NCBI GenBank assembly: GCA_027295245.1
Contig: JAPULF010000370.1
Span: forward strand, 1 to 8,099
Length of the DNA stretch: 8,099 nt
Direction of reading: 5' to 3'
Origin: Planctomycetota bacterium
GTDB taxonomy: Bacteria; Planctomycetota; Phycisphaerae; UBA1845; UTPLA1
Each line of letters begins with the position of its first letter. The first letter of the stretch is position 1. Positions 1 through 6,637 of this stretch are shown here, piece after piece. A program made the position numbers and the translations under genes. The notes beneath the pieces are model-generated. The model was given only the letters and a program-made list of their open reading frames with translations, did not search any database and was not told where the DNA came from.

Positions 1-1633
1 CGATTTCCCACGTGGCATGGGCTCGATCGATCAGACCCATGTTTTGTAGGGCCAGCGCAAGGTTCGCCTGAAACTCGACATTTCCGGGATTGCCGTCCGC
101 GGCATGCTCGAATTGCTCGATGGCCAGTTCGAATTGATGCTTCTGCGCAAATAGCAGCCCGAGCCGGTAATGCAGATCCAGGTATTCGGGGTGCAGATCG
201 ACGGCCTTCTTGAAGGTATCGATTGCCTCGTCGGCCCGTCCGGCCTCGTGTAGCGCCAAACCGAGCTTGATAAGGGCCTTCATGTACGACGGGTTGATTT
301 CAACCGCGGTCTCAAAGCACACAATGGCATCGTCGATCTGTCCGCGATTGCGCAACAGGAGCCCAAGCCGATAGTGAATGTCGGCATGGTTGGGTCGCGT
401 AGCCAAGGCATTGCGGTGTCGCTCGATCTGCTCGGATATCAGGTCGGTGTGAATCGACGGATCGGAGGATTCCTCCTCGCGGGAATCAACATCCACACTG
501 CTCGTCAGGAAGTGATCCGCCTGCTTCACAGCGGCGGCCTTCAGGTGCATTCGCGAGATTTCGCTGAATAGTAGCGTGCTGTTCGGCTCGATGTTGCGGG
601 CCGATTCGAACGTCGCCATGGCCTCCGCTTCGCGACCGCCGGCGTGCTGGGCCACGCCCATGCCCACGTAGGCCGACAGCAGCCGGTCATTCAGTTCCAG
701 CGCAAATGCAAACCACCGCGCCGCCTCCTCGAATCGGCCGGATCGAAGGTGCTGCGTCGCAAGCCGGACGTTTGCCTCCAGGTAGTCCGGAGCAAGTTCA
801 ACCGCCTGCTCATACTGACCCGTCGCGGCCTCGTGGTTTCCGATTCGGGTGTAGAGATCGCCAAGCCGCAATCGCGTGTCCGCGAAGTCGGGCTGTTTCT
901 CAATCATGTCGTGGAGGTGTTCGATCGCCTCGCGAAACAATCCCGCCTTTTCGTAGGCCGTGACCGCATCGTTGTGGACCGTCCAGTTGTCCGGTTCCAG
1001 CGCGACGGCGTGCTCATATCGACGGATCGCCTCGGAGTAGTCTTCTGCCTTCAGCAACAGATTCGCAAGCGTCAGGTGCAGATCCGTCTGTTGCGGGTCG
1101 AGCCGGCAAAGCTCGGTGTAGTGATGAATCGCCGGATCGAGCTGATCCTGCTGCAGAAAAATCGCCGCCAGCCGCTCGCGGGCGTTGCGCAGCGTCGGGC
1201 AAACATCGATCGCGTCCTGATAGTAGTTGATTGCCTCGATCTCTCGTCCGCATCGCTCATGGCAGAACCCCAGACAGAAAAGAACCGCGGGGTTGAGCGG
1301 GTCCTCCTTCTGAACGACGCGAAGTTGCTCCAGCGATTGTTCGACGCGGTCCAATTGGTCGAGGGCGCAGGCCATTCCGATGCGGGCAGCGATCGGAGCG
1401 GGACGGTTCTCGGAGAGGATGTCCGAAAACACCCGACGGGCGGAAACCGCATCCTCGCCGTTCAAATACGCCCCGCCCAATCTCACGCGGGCATCAATAT
1501 CTTCCGGATCGCGTTCAACGAGATGTTCGAGCTGGTCGAGGGTCTCCCCCGAATCGGCGCCCAGGGCTTTTCCAAACGCCCCGGCAATACGCCCAAGCAT
1601 CCCCCGCCCGAGCACCTCCAACAAATACGACAT
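1..1633 (-). CDS. TPR-repeat protein, partial (3' end outside window)
   Basis: An open frame reads without a stop from an ATG at 1633 to the left edge (544 codons seen). After an amphipathic, glycine-containing N-terminal helix (about residues 1-26, MSYLLEVLGRG start), the protein is almost wholly tetratricopeptide repeats of about 34 residues. Examples are EAIRRYEHAVALEPDN near 201-216 and EAIDTFKKAVDLHPEY near 469-484. A short acidic/serine linker (about 380-394, with REEESS) separates two TPR blocks. The second block carries a repeated signature: DIHYRLG at 418-424 and DLHYRLG at 486-492, exactly two repeat lengths apart. TPR arrays are protein-protein docking scaffolds; the partner is unknown. 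There is no signal peptide or catalytic domain in the visible part. The start follows the stop of the upstream TPR gene by 17 bases and has a purine-rich GAGAAAGGGG leader, so the two genes are probably co-transcribed. TPR identity is firm, specific function unknown, and a C-terminal domain beyond the edge cannot be excluded. Confidence 0.88.
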   Translation of the reverse strand, partial: MSYLLEVLGRGMLGRIAGAFGKALGADSGETLDQLEHLVERDPEDIDARVRLGGAYLNGEDAVSARRVFSDILSENRPAPIAARIGMACALDQLDRVEQSLEQLRVVQKEDPLNPAVLFCLGFCHERCGREIEAINYYQDAIDVCPTLRNARERLAAIFLQQDQLDPAIHHYTELCRLDPQQTDLHLTLANLLLKAEDYSEAIRRYEHAVALEPDNWTVHNDAVTAYEKAGLFREAIEHLHDMIEKQPDFADTRLRLGDLYTRIGNHEAATGQYEQAVELAPDYLEANVRLATQHLRSGRFEEAARWFAFALELNDRLLSAYVGMGVAQHAGGREAEAMATFESARNIEPNSTLLFSEISRMHLKAAAVKQADHFLTSSVDVDSREEESSDPSIHTDLISEQIERHRNALATRPNHADIHYRLGLLLRNRGQIDDAIVCFETAVEINPSYMKALIKLGLALHEAGRADEAIDTFKKAVDLHPEYLDLHYRLGLLFAQKHQFELAIEQFEHAADGNPGNVEFQANLALALQNMGLIDRAHATWEI

Positions 1634-1650
1634 CCCCCCGCCCCTTTCTC

Positions 1651-2931
1651 TCAGGCCGACACGAATTCGGCGAGTGCCCGGTGGGCCCGTTCGTAGTTCG
1701 AGTTGCGCTTGATCGCCCGGACGTATTCGACGCATGCCCGCCGATCGTCGCCGGTCGTGCGATAAAGATTGGCGAGCATGAAATGGACGTCCGGATAGTC
1801 CCCGCCCCGTTCGATGGCCGTCTCTAGTGGTTCGATGGCTTCGCTGTCGCGCCGTGTCTCCGCATAGAGTCGTCCGAGCTGAATCAGGGCGTCGACATAT
1901 CGTGGATTGACGTCAACCGCCCGCCTCGCCGCGGAGATCGCGTCGTCGGTTCGACCGAGCCGATCGTAAATGCGAGAACAATGATGGTGCAGGTCGGCGT
2001 ATTCCGGGTGGTGTTCGAGCGCCCGCTCCAGTGTGGCGGCCAGCATGGCGAAGACCCGCGAGTCCATCTTCGAATCCGGAAGACTCAGAAAGGCCTCGAC
2101 GAAATCCGGCTCCTCAATGATCAGCTCGCCCAACGCTTCGATGGACGTGTTGTCGGCCGAAGTCTCTTCCGCCGGCAGCGGATCGACAGATGTCGGAATC
2201 CCCGAGTGTTCTGCGGCCTCGACCGCGAGCGTCAACAGCAACGCTATGTGGGCGTCGCCGGGTCGCAGCCTCTGGGCGACCGCCAGCCGCTTTGCCGCGT
2301 CCGCCGGTCGCTTCAGCGCCCCAAGCGCCAGGCCGAGGTATTGGAGGATGTCCACATCCCAAGGCGCCAACTCTGCCGCCGATTGAAGTGTTTCCGCCGC
2401 CGCCGGAATGTCGTCCGTGGAGGCCAACAGAATGCCGAGCTGAAACTGCAGGTCGGCCCGCGCCGGCTCGCCGTCGATCGCCTTTGCCAACGTCTCGACG
2501 GCCCGGTCGATCTGCCCGTCGCGGGCCAAGGCATGCGCCAGGCGGATCGGCTGCTCGGATTCGTTTTGGTGTCGTGCCGGTTCCTTTTCGAGTTCCACCG
2601 CCGCCAGATCGAAACGCCGCTGTCCGACAAAGCACCGGACCAGGTATTTAGACAAGCCGCCGGACTCGGGGTTGATCTCCCGGGCCTCGGTCAGGTGTTT
2701 CGCCGCGGACCCGTAGCGGCCGGCCCGCAGTTCCTCGATGCCGAATCGCGCATGTGCCTGTCCAAGGTAGAACGAGGCCAACGTGCCGGGCAGATTGCCC
2801 CCCCCTCGGATTTTCGACAGCCGCTCGATCGCATCCGAATATCGGCCCTGCTCCAAGGCGGCCAACCCCTCCTGATACAGGCGGGTCGCGCCCCAGGGCG
2901 AGTTTTTGGAATGATTTGTATGTCTTCCCAT
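1651..2931 (-). CDS. TPR-repeat protein (426 aa)
   Basis: This is a complete 426-residue protein made of tetratricopeptide repeats. An N-terminal block (about 15-235) includes ALEQGRYSDAIERL near 25-38, DGQIDRAVETLAKAI near 138-152 and a row of further degenerate repeats. A proline/acidic linker follows (about 241-265), then a C-terminal block (about 292-424) with RTDDAISAARRAVDVNPRY near 327-345. Histidine-bearing repeat starts (YADLHHH at 311-317, YPDVHFML at 379-386) match those in the next gene downstream. The two proteins therefore look like paralogues with the same two-block plan. The N-terminus is polar with no signal peptide, which suggests a cytoplasmic scaffold. The ATG at 2931 is preceded by GGGGAGGG, a strong ribosome binding site. 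The stop lies 17 bases before the next TPR gene, so the pair is likely one transcript. No catalytic motif is visible, and the partner proteins and process are unknown. Confidence 0.9.
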   Translation of the reverse strand: MGRHTNHSKNSPWGATRLYQEGLAALEQGRYSDAIERLSKIRGGGNLPGTLASFYLGQAHARFGIEELRAGRYGSAAKHLTEAREINPESGGLSKYLVRCFVGQRRFDLAAVELEKEPARHQNESEQPIRLAHALARDGQIDRAVETLAKAIDGEPARADLQFQLGILLASTDDIPAAAETLQSAAELAPWDVDILQYLGLALGALKRPADAAKRLAVAQRLRPGDAHIALLLTLAVEAAEHSGIPTSVDPLPAEETSADNTSIEALGELIIEEPDFVEAFLSLPDSKMDSRVFAMLAATLERALEHHPEYADLHHHCSRIYDRLGRTDDAISAARRAVDVNPRYVDALIQLGRLYAETRRDSEAIEPLETAIERGGDYPDVHFMLANLYRTTGDDRRACVEYVRAIKRNSNYERAHRALAEFVSA

Positions 2932-3026
2932 GAGCCCTCCCCAGGGAGTCCGAGAAGCGTCGTCGCCTCGTTGGCGATGCCTCGATTGGAATATCGTCTC
3001 AGGCCGGACGGGGGATTACCTTGAAA

Positions 3027-3053
3027 CGGGTGTTACGAGCGCGGTCACACCCG
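3027..3053. other. inverted repeat between ABC permease and TPR genes
   Basis: CGGGTGT at 3027-3033 is the exact reverse complement of ACACCCG at 3047-3053 (7-bp stem, 13-base loop), with two more A-T pairs outside one mismatch. It lies 33 bases after the permease stop, in the 154-base gap before the TPR pair, where a terminator would be expected. On the transcribed (minus) strand only a short TTT follows the stem, so it would be at best a weak intrinsic terminator. The rest of the gap (2932-3085) shows no gene and no convincing promoter. Confidence 0.35.
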
Positions 3054-3085
3054 GTTGCGCTTACCGGAAAGGTTGGGGAAATGTC

Positions 3086-4399
3086 CTAGCCGCGAACGAC
3101 CCAGCGAATCATCTGGCCGAGCTTGGGTGGTTTGCCCTGCAGCAGGAGGCCGACGCGGAAGATGCGGCTCCCGGCCCAGACGAAAAGAAGGGTCGTTGCC
3201 AGCGTGCCGACTGTGGCGACCACCGGCTGCCAAAGCGGGACGCCGGGCGGTACGGCCATACGCATCATCATGATCATCGGCGAGAAGAGCGGAATCAAAG
3301 ACATCGTGGTCGACAAAGTGCTGTTCGGGTGTTCCACGATGACGAACCAGCACAACATCGGGACGATGAGCGGGATCCAAAGCGGCATTGCCAGGTTCTG
3401 GGCCTCGCGAACGTCGTTGCAACAGGCCCCCGCCGCGAGAAATAGCGATCCGTACATAAAGATGGCCAGCACCTGGAAAAGCGCAAACCAACCGAGCAGG
3501 TGCGTGGGTATGAGGTCGCCCTTGTCCATGTAGTTCGCCACGGCGTACGCGCCGGCGATGTAGACGGTCAGCAGCGTGATCGCCACCATCACGTAGCCGA
3601 CAAGCTTGCCGAGCATCAGCTTGAACGGATCGATCGAGCCGAGAAGCACCTCGGCGATGCGTTGCATCTTCTCTTCTAGAATGCCGTTGAGTAGCGGTTG
3701 GGTCGTGACCATAATGGCCATCCACATCAGCATCATGATGGTTAGTGGCACCATGAAACTGGCGAGTTCATCGACTTCTTCGGCCTGCACGATTTCACCT
3801 GTTTCGGACAGGGTGAGTAACCCCAGGTTTTGGACCGTGACCGGCGCCATTGCACGGGCCACGAGTTCGGCGTCGATCCCGGCTTCCGCCAGGCGCACCG
3901 ACTGCACGCGACCGTTGATGTTTCGCGTGAGCCATCGTTGTACGTCTCGGTAGGTGGGCTGATTAGAATGATAGCGGACGACGGTTTCCGTTTCGGGCGC
4001 ATCGCCATCCAGGACATTGGCCGAAACGTCGATGAATGCAAAGAGTTCTTTCTTTTGAATACGCCTGGAAAGATCGAGCAGTTGCTGATCGGTGTCCTCG
4101 GCCGACGGCGTCACTTCCGTGAGTTCGTATCGCGGCCTGTTCTGTTTTCCGGTTTCCGAGTCGACCGTGTCATTTTCGTTGCGGGCCGCGGCGGCCTCTG
4201 CCAGCGGCACGAACATCTTTCTCGAACGGTCCAGCACGGCAATATGTTTCGTGTCGGTGTCGATCCGGTCCTCGGTGAGCATCTGCACGATGATGCCCCC
4301 GAACATAAAGACCGGCATAAGCGCCATGACGATCAGAAACGCCTTGGACTTGATATTGACGCGATACTCTCGCCACGCCACGACCCAGGTCTTACGCAT
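3086..4399 (-). CDS. ABC-2 type exporter permease (NatB/COG1668-like)
   Basis: This is the integral membrane subunit of the ABC exporter whose ATPase is encoded just upstream. One membrane segment lies near the N-terminus (about 21-41). A soluble domain of about 170 residues (about 42-213), presumably extracytoplasmic, follows. A cluster of about five or six further segments comes next (about 214-234, 263-287, 301-324, 336-355, 364-380, 387-410). The stretch EEKMQRIAEVLLGSI (242-256), just after the second segment, is the characteristic ABC-2 cytoplasmic coupling motif. SLIPLFSPMIMMMRMA (367-382) and the RIFRVGLLLQGK tail fit COG1668/ABC2_membrane_3 permeases. I chose the ATG at 4399 over an in-frame ATG at 4444. 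It has GAGGAGG six bases upstream, it begins the typical MRKTWVVAWREY N-terminus, and it gives the common 8-base overlap with the ATPase gene. The substrate is unknown; NatAB relatives move Na+ in Bacillus, but that cannot be transferred here. Confidence 0.9.
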   Translation of the reverse strand: MRKTWVVAWREYRVNIKSKAFLIVMALMPVFMFGGIIVQMLTEDRIDTDTKHIAVLDRSRKMFVPLAEAAAARNENDTVDSETGKQNRPRYELTEVTPSAEDTDQQLLDLSRRIQKKELFAFIDVSANVLDGDAPETETVVRYHSNQPTYRDVQRWLTRNINGRVQSVRLAEAGIDAELVARAMAPVTVQNLGLLTLSETGEIVQAEEVDELASFMVPLTIMMLMWMAIMVTTQPLLNGILEEKMQRIAEVLLGSIDPFKLMLGKLVGYVMVAITLLTVYIAGAYAVANYMDKGDLIPTHLLGWFALFQVLAIFMYGSLFLAAGACCNDVREAQNLAMPLWIPLIVPMLCWFVIVEHPNSTLSTTMSLIPLFSPMIMMMRMAVPPGVPLWQPVVATVGTLATTLLFVWAGSRIFRVGLLLQGKPPKLGQMIRWVVRG

Positions 4400-5309
4400 G
4401 TTGGGCCTCCTCGGCCTCGGGGCCGGCGATTCGAACGAAGACATCGTGCAGAGAAGGCTGCGTGATTTCGAAATGCTCGACGCGACACTGCTTCGCCAGT
4501 TGTTGGAGGATTTGCTGGGCGTCCGCGCCCGCCGTCATGCGTAGCTCCTTGAATTGGCCATAGTCGTTGACCTTTTCGACCCCATCGAGCCGATTCACGA
4601 CTTCTCCGTTCTCGCTCAGGCGCACACGAAGCGTGTCGTTGCTATATTGGTCGCGAATGGATGCGAGAGTCCCGTCCAGGACCTTGCGACCCTTGTAGAT
4701 CATGAAAATGAAATCGCACATCTTCTCGGCAACGCCCATGTCGTGCGTCGAGAAGATGACCGTCGCGCCGTCTCGGCGCAGATCGAGAACCGCCTGTCGC
4801 AACACGTCCATGTTGACGGGATCCAGTCCCGAGAATGGCTCGTCCAATAAGATCAATTGTGGCTTGTGCAGAACGGTCGCAATGAACTGCAGCTTTTGCG
4901 ACATGCCTTTCGAAAGACTCTCGACCTTCTTGTCGCCCCATTCTGCGAGGTCCAGTCGATCCAGCCATTGGTCAATGGCGCGGTTACTGTCGCGCAGACC
5001 CTTTAGCTCGGCGTAGAAGCGCAGCAGGTCTTTGACGACCATCTTGCGATAAAGCCCGCGTTCCTCGGGCAGATACCCGACCCGTTCGGATGCCGCCGCA
5101 CTCTCCGTTACGTCTTCGCCCAGGACGTGAATCCGCCCGCGGTCGGGGTGGAGAATCCGCATGATCATGCGCAGGGTCGTCGTCTTGCCCGATCCGTTCG
5201 GGCCGATGAATCCGTAAATCGATCCGTCGGGCACCCGGAGGGACAGGCCGTTGACGGCCACGGTCTCCCCGAAGCTCTTGGTTACATCCGTGATTTCAAC
5301 GGCGGCCAT
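4392..5309 (-). CDS. ABC exporter ATP-binding subunit (COG4152/NatA-like)
   Basis: This is the cytoplasmic ATPase that powers the permease encoded directly downstream. In the 305-residue product Walker A is GPNGSGKTT (36-44), the signature is LSKGM (132-136), Walker B is LILLDEP (152-158) followed by FSGLDP, and the switch histidine is H189 in STHDM. The Q-loop position reads GYLPEERGLY (79-88), with acidic residues where glutamine is usual, which is typical of the COG4152 group. The C-terminal region (about 225-295), ending EITQPSLHDVFVRIAG, matches the DUF4162 tail of these ATPases. I chose the ATG at 5309 over the ATG at 5357: GGGAGG sits five bases upstream and the protein then begins with the standard AVEITDVTKSFG strand. 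The last codons overlap the permease start by 8 bases, so the two are translationally coupled. All ATPase motifs are intact; the transported substrate is unknown. Confidence 0.94.
   Translation of the reverse strand: MAAVEITDVTKSFGETVAVNGLSLRVPDGSIYGFIGPNGSGKTTTLRMIMRILHPDRGRIHVLGEDVTESAAASERVGYLPEERGLYRKMVVKDLLRFYAELKGLRDSNRAIDQWLDRLDLAEWGDKKVESLSKGMSQKLQFIATVLHKPQLILLDEPFSGLDPVNMDVLRQAVLDLRRDGATVIFSTHDMGVAEKMCDFIFMIYKGRKVLDGTLASIRDQYSNDTLRVRLSENGEVVNRLDGVEKVNDYGQFKELRMTAGADAQQILQQLAKQCRVEHFEITQPSLHDVFVRIAGPEAEEAQHA
4406..4411 (-). promoter_or_regulatory. ribosome binding site deciding the permease start
   Basis: AGGAGG on the minus strand, six bases before the ATG at 4399 and inside the end of the ATPase gene. 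No comparable site precedes the alternative ATG at 4444, so this site sets the start and supports coupled translation of the two subunits. Confidence 0.75.
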
Positions 5310-5314
5310 GACAG

Positions 5315-5320
5315 CCTCCC
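5315..5320 (-). promoter_or_regulatory. ribosome binding site deciding the ATPase start
   Basis: GGGAGG on the minus strand, five bases before the ATG at 5309. It favours this start over the ATG at 5357, which would add 16 residues that do not resemble the N-terminus of an ABC ATPase. Confidence 0.7.
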
Positions 5321-5489
5321 GGCCGAATCGCTGTTCGTAAACGCGTGGACAAGTCAAGATGGGCCTGAAACTGCGGCCTCCGGTTCCACCCTGTCAAGTG
5401 AGTCTAACGATGTCCGCGGCTGATTCTCACGCGCAACAACCAAGGCCGCAACGCTCTTTTCTGATCCCGATGATCGAGATGTGAGCCTT

Positions 5490-5509
5490 GCCGAGCAGCC
5501 GTACTCGGC
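5490..5509. other. 6-bp hairpin
   Basis: GCCGAG (5490-5495) pairs exactly with CTCGGC (5504-5509) around an 8-base loop. There is no T-run after it on either strand, so it is not a standard intrinsic terminator. It may be chance in GC-rich sequence. Confidence 0.25.
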
Positions 5510-5554
5510 TATATGCGGCGAGCCGGGTCGGGCGGCATTCTCCGATAAGGGGAT

Positions 5555-5589
5555 GGCGGGTGCGAGGGTGCCCGCCGAAATGACGGGCA
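5555..5589. other. two overlapping, mutually exclusive hairpins
   Basis: GGCGGG (5555-5560) pairs with CCCGCC (5571-5576) over a 10-base loop. TGCCCG (5569-5574), which overlaps that right arm, pairs with CGGGCA (5584-5589) over a 9-base loop. Only one can form at a time. They lie 57-91 bases past the beta-lactamase stop, where they could shape or end its transcript, but no U-tract follows in that direction. On the plus strand the second stem is followed by TTTT, though no plus-strand gene ends here. Confidence 0.3.
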
Positions 5590-5645
5590 TTTTCCGTTCC
5601 GAGAAAAGTCTTAGTCGATGAAGATCACCTCGGCTCGCATCGATT

Positions 5646-6464
5646 TCAGCGTTGTGCCACTCTCGCGTTTTCGGCGCTCGGAAGTCCGCGCTCGCCGATG
5701 AGTTCTCGCAGGACGGACAGGCAGATTTCTCTTGCCTTCCCGCCCCAAGCATTCGCACCCGTGATGTTCAGGGCGAACATGAAGACCGTTTCGGGACGCT
5801 CGATAGTTCCCACGAACCACCCGATGCCGGCGCGCCCGCTTCCCGTTTTTCCTCGGAGCACGCCGGCGTCGTCCGCGTATTGAACCAGGATGTCCCGAAC
5901 GATCTCCTGCGATCGCTTCGAAAACGGAAGCGTGCCGAGGTGGAGCCGTTGCAGGAACCGGACCTGCTCGTTTGCAGAGATCTTCAAGGAATCTTCGAGC
6001 CAGAATTGTGTTAGCCCGCCCGACATGTCCATGTTGCCGTATTCGAGGGATGCCAGTGCCTCGGCCATGCGTTTTTCACCGACCCTGGACGCCACGGCCT
6101 GGTAATACCACACCACCGAATGTTCGATCGCCGATCTCAGATCATGGTCCCGATTCAGGACCTTTCGGCGATGCCCTCGCCGGTCCCAGCGGATCGCATG
6201 TCCTGCGCCAGAGACGACACCGGTCTCCAGCCCGATCAGGGAATTGGGGATCTTGAAGGTCGAACATGGCGAGAGCCGTTCGTCGCAGCGCGAGGGGTTG
6301 TATCGTACATAGGCGTTGCGACCGACATCGAGCATGACGAAGCAGCCGCTATAACCGGCGAAATGATGACCAAGATCGACTTCGCGCGATGTCGCCGTAT
6401 CTACTTTGGCGCAGCCAACGACGGAAATTGCGAGAAGTGCGATTAGTACAAGTCGAATGTTCAT
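5646..6464 (-). CDS. class D (OXA-like) beta-lactamase, lipoprotein
   Basis: This is a serine beta-lactamase that hydrolyses the beta-lactam ring through an acyl-enzyme, probably anchored in a membrane facing the periplasm. All class D motifs are present in the 272-residue product. S68-T-F-K71 holds the nucleophile serine and the lysine that is carbamylated in OXA enzymes. S116-V-V is followed by WYYQ, YGN is at 142-144, and W155 in QFWLEDSLKIS corresponds to the tryptophan that stabilises the carbamate. K206-T-G is followed by GIGWFVG and FALNI. The length fits the family. The N-terminus is a signal sequence ending in a lipobox, VVGC, with C18 as the lipidated residue. AAGGAGGG lies about ten bases before the ATG at 6464. 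BlaR1 sensor domains share this fold, but here there are no added membrane helices or protease domain, so it is a stand-alone enzyme. No BlaI/BlaR regulator is in the window. Family call firm; substrate range unknown. Confidence 0.93.
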   Translation of the reverse strand: MNIRLVLIALLAISVVGCAKVDTATSREVDLGHHFAGYSGCFVMLDVGRNAYVRYNPSRCDERLSPCSTFKIPNSLIGLETGVVSGAGHAIRWDRRGHRRKVLNRDHDLRSAIEHSVVWYYQAVASRVGEKRMAEALASLEYGNMDMSGGLTQFWLEDSLKISANEQVRFLQRLHLGTLPFSKRSQEIVRDILVQYADDAGVLRGKTGSGRAGIGWFVGTIERPETVFMFALNITGANAWGGKAREICLSVLRELIGERGLPSAENARVAQR

Positions 6465-6637
6465 GTTTGCCGGCCCTCCTTGGCCGCGAATCCGGCTCCA
6501 CCGCGCGGAACAGACGGTCGAGGGCGCGATCCGGGTTGAAGACTTTCTTACGTTCGGCGGTGTATGAGGGTTCGCGCTTGCCCGCGATATGGCGATCGCA
6601 TTGCACTTGCGCCGATGCCTTGCTCTTTCGCTCGGTC
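6465..6637. other. 173-base gap between thioredoxin-like and beta-lactamase genes
   Basis: The gap carries the beta-lactamase ribosome binding site (minus-strand AAGGAGGG, 6474-6481). I see no clear promoter boxes or terminator. A minus-strand frame opening at an ATG at 6657 (inside the end of the thioredoxin gene) runs through the whole gap and into the beta-lactamase gene to 6349. It has no ribosome binding site and is not annotated as a gene. Confidence 0.4.

Larger units (their letters stand above)
5310..5645. other. 336-base intergenic region upstream of the ABC operon
   Basis: I see no plausible gene here. The only open frames are continuations or shadows of the beta-lactamase region. 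The interval should hold the end of the beta-lactamase transcript and the promoter of the ABC operon. On the minus strand there is a perfect TTGACA (plus-strand 5392-5397) and a second TTGACT (5352-5357) about 40 bases nearer the ATPase start. Neither has a good TATAAT-like box at 16-18 bases, so no promoter can be fixed. Three short hairpins lie further right (5490-5509, 5555-5576 and 5569-5589), the last two overlapping. Confidence 0.5.

Noticed and set aside
644..1696. Plus-strand open frame of 350 codons opposite the first TPR gene
   Set aside because: It is antisense to a frame with clear TPR repeats. Its translation is arginine-, valine- and leucine-rich without domains, as expected from the complement of GC-rich coding sequence.
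1..2931. The dense repeats at the left as a DNA-level tandem repeat or CRISPR-like array
   Set aside because: The repetition is at protein level (34-residue TPR units) with diverged DNA; no direct nucleotide repeats of fixed unit were seen.
1981..3024. Plus-strand open frame of 347 codons opposite the second TPR gene
   Set aside because: Antisense shadow of a firm TPR gene, with low-complexity R/Q/G-rich translation and no recognisable motif.
2930..3445. Plus-strand open frame over the 154-base gap and the end of the permease gene
   Set aside because: Charged, histidine/arginine-rich translation with no motif, antisense to conserved permease helices. The gap itself gives no independent coding support.
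3830..4465. Plus-strand open frame of 211 codons opposite the permease soluble domain
   Set aside because: Antisense to a well-supported gene; the translation has no family features and no ribosome binding site.
5354..5758. Minus-strand frame running from the beta-lactamase end into the intergenic region
   Set aside because: Starts inside the beta-lactamase gene in another frame, has no ribosome binding site and no recognisable domain.
5646..6464. Reading the class D enzyme as a BlaR1 sensor-transducer or a penicillin-binding protein
   Set aside because: There are no extra membrane helices or metalloprotease domain as in BlaR1, and the length plus YGN and the WLE tryptophan fit a stand-alone OXA enzyme.
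4392..6464. The beta-lactamase and ABC exporter as one antibiotic-resistance operon
   Set aside because: They point the same way, but 336 bases with hairpins lie between them and the exporter family has no established link to beta-lactam export.
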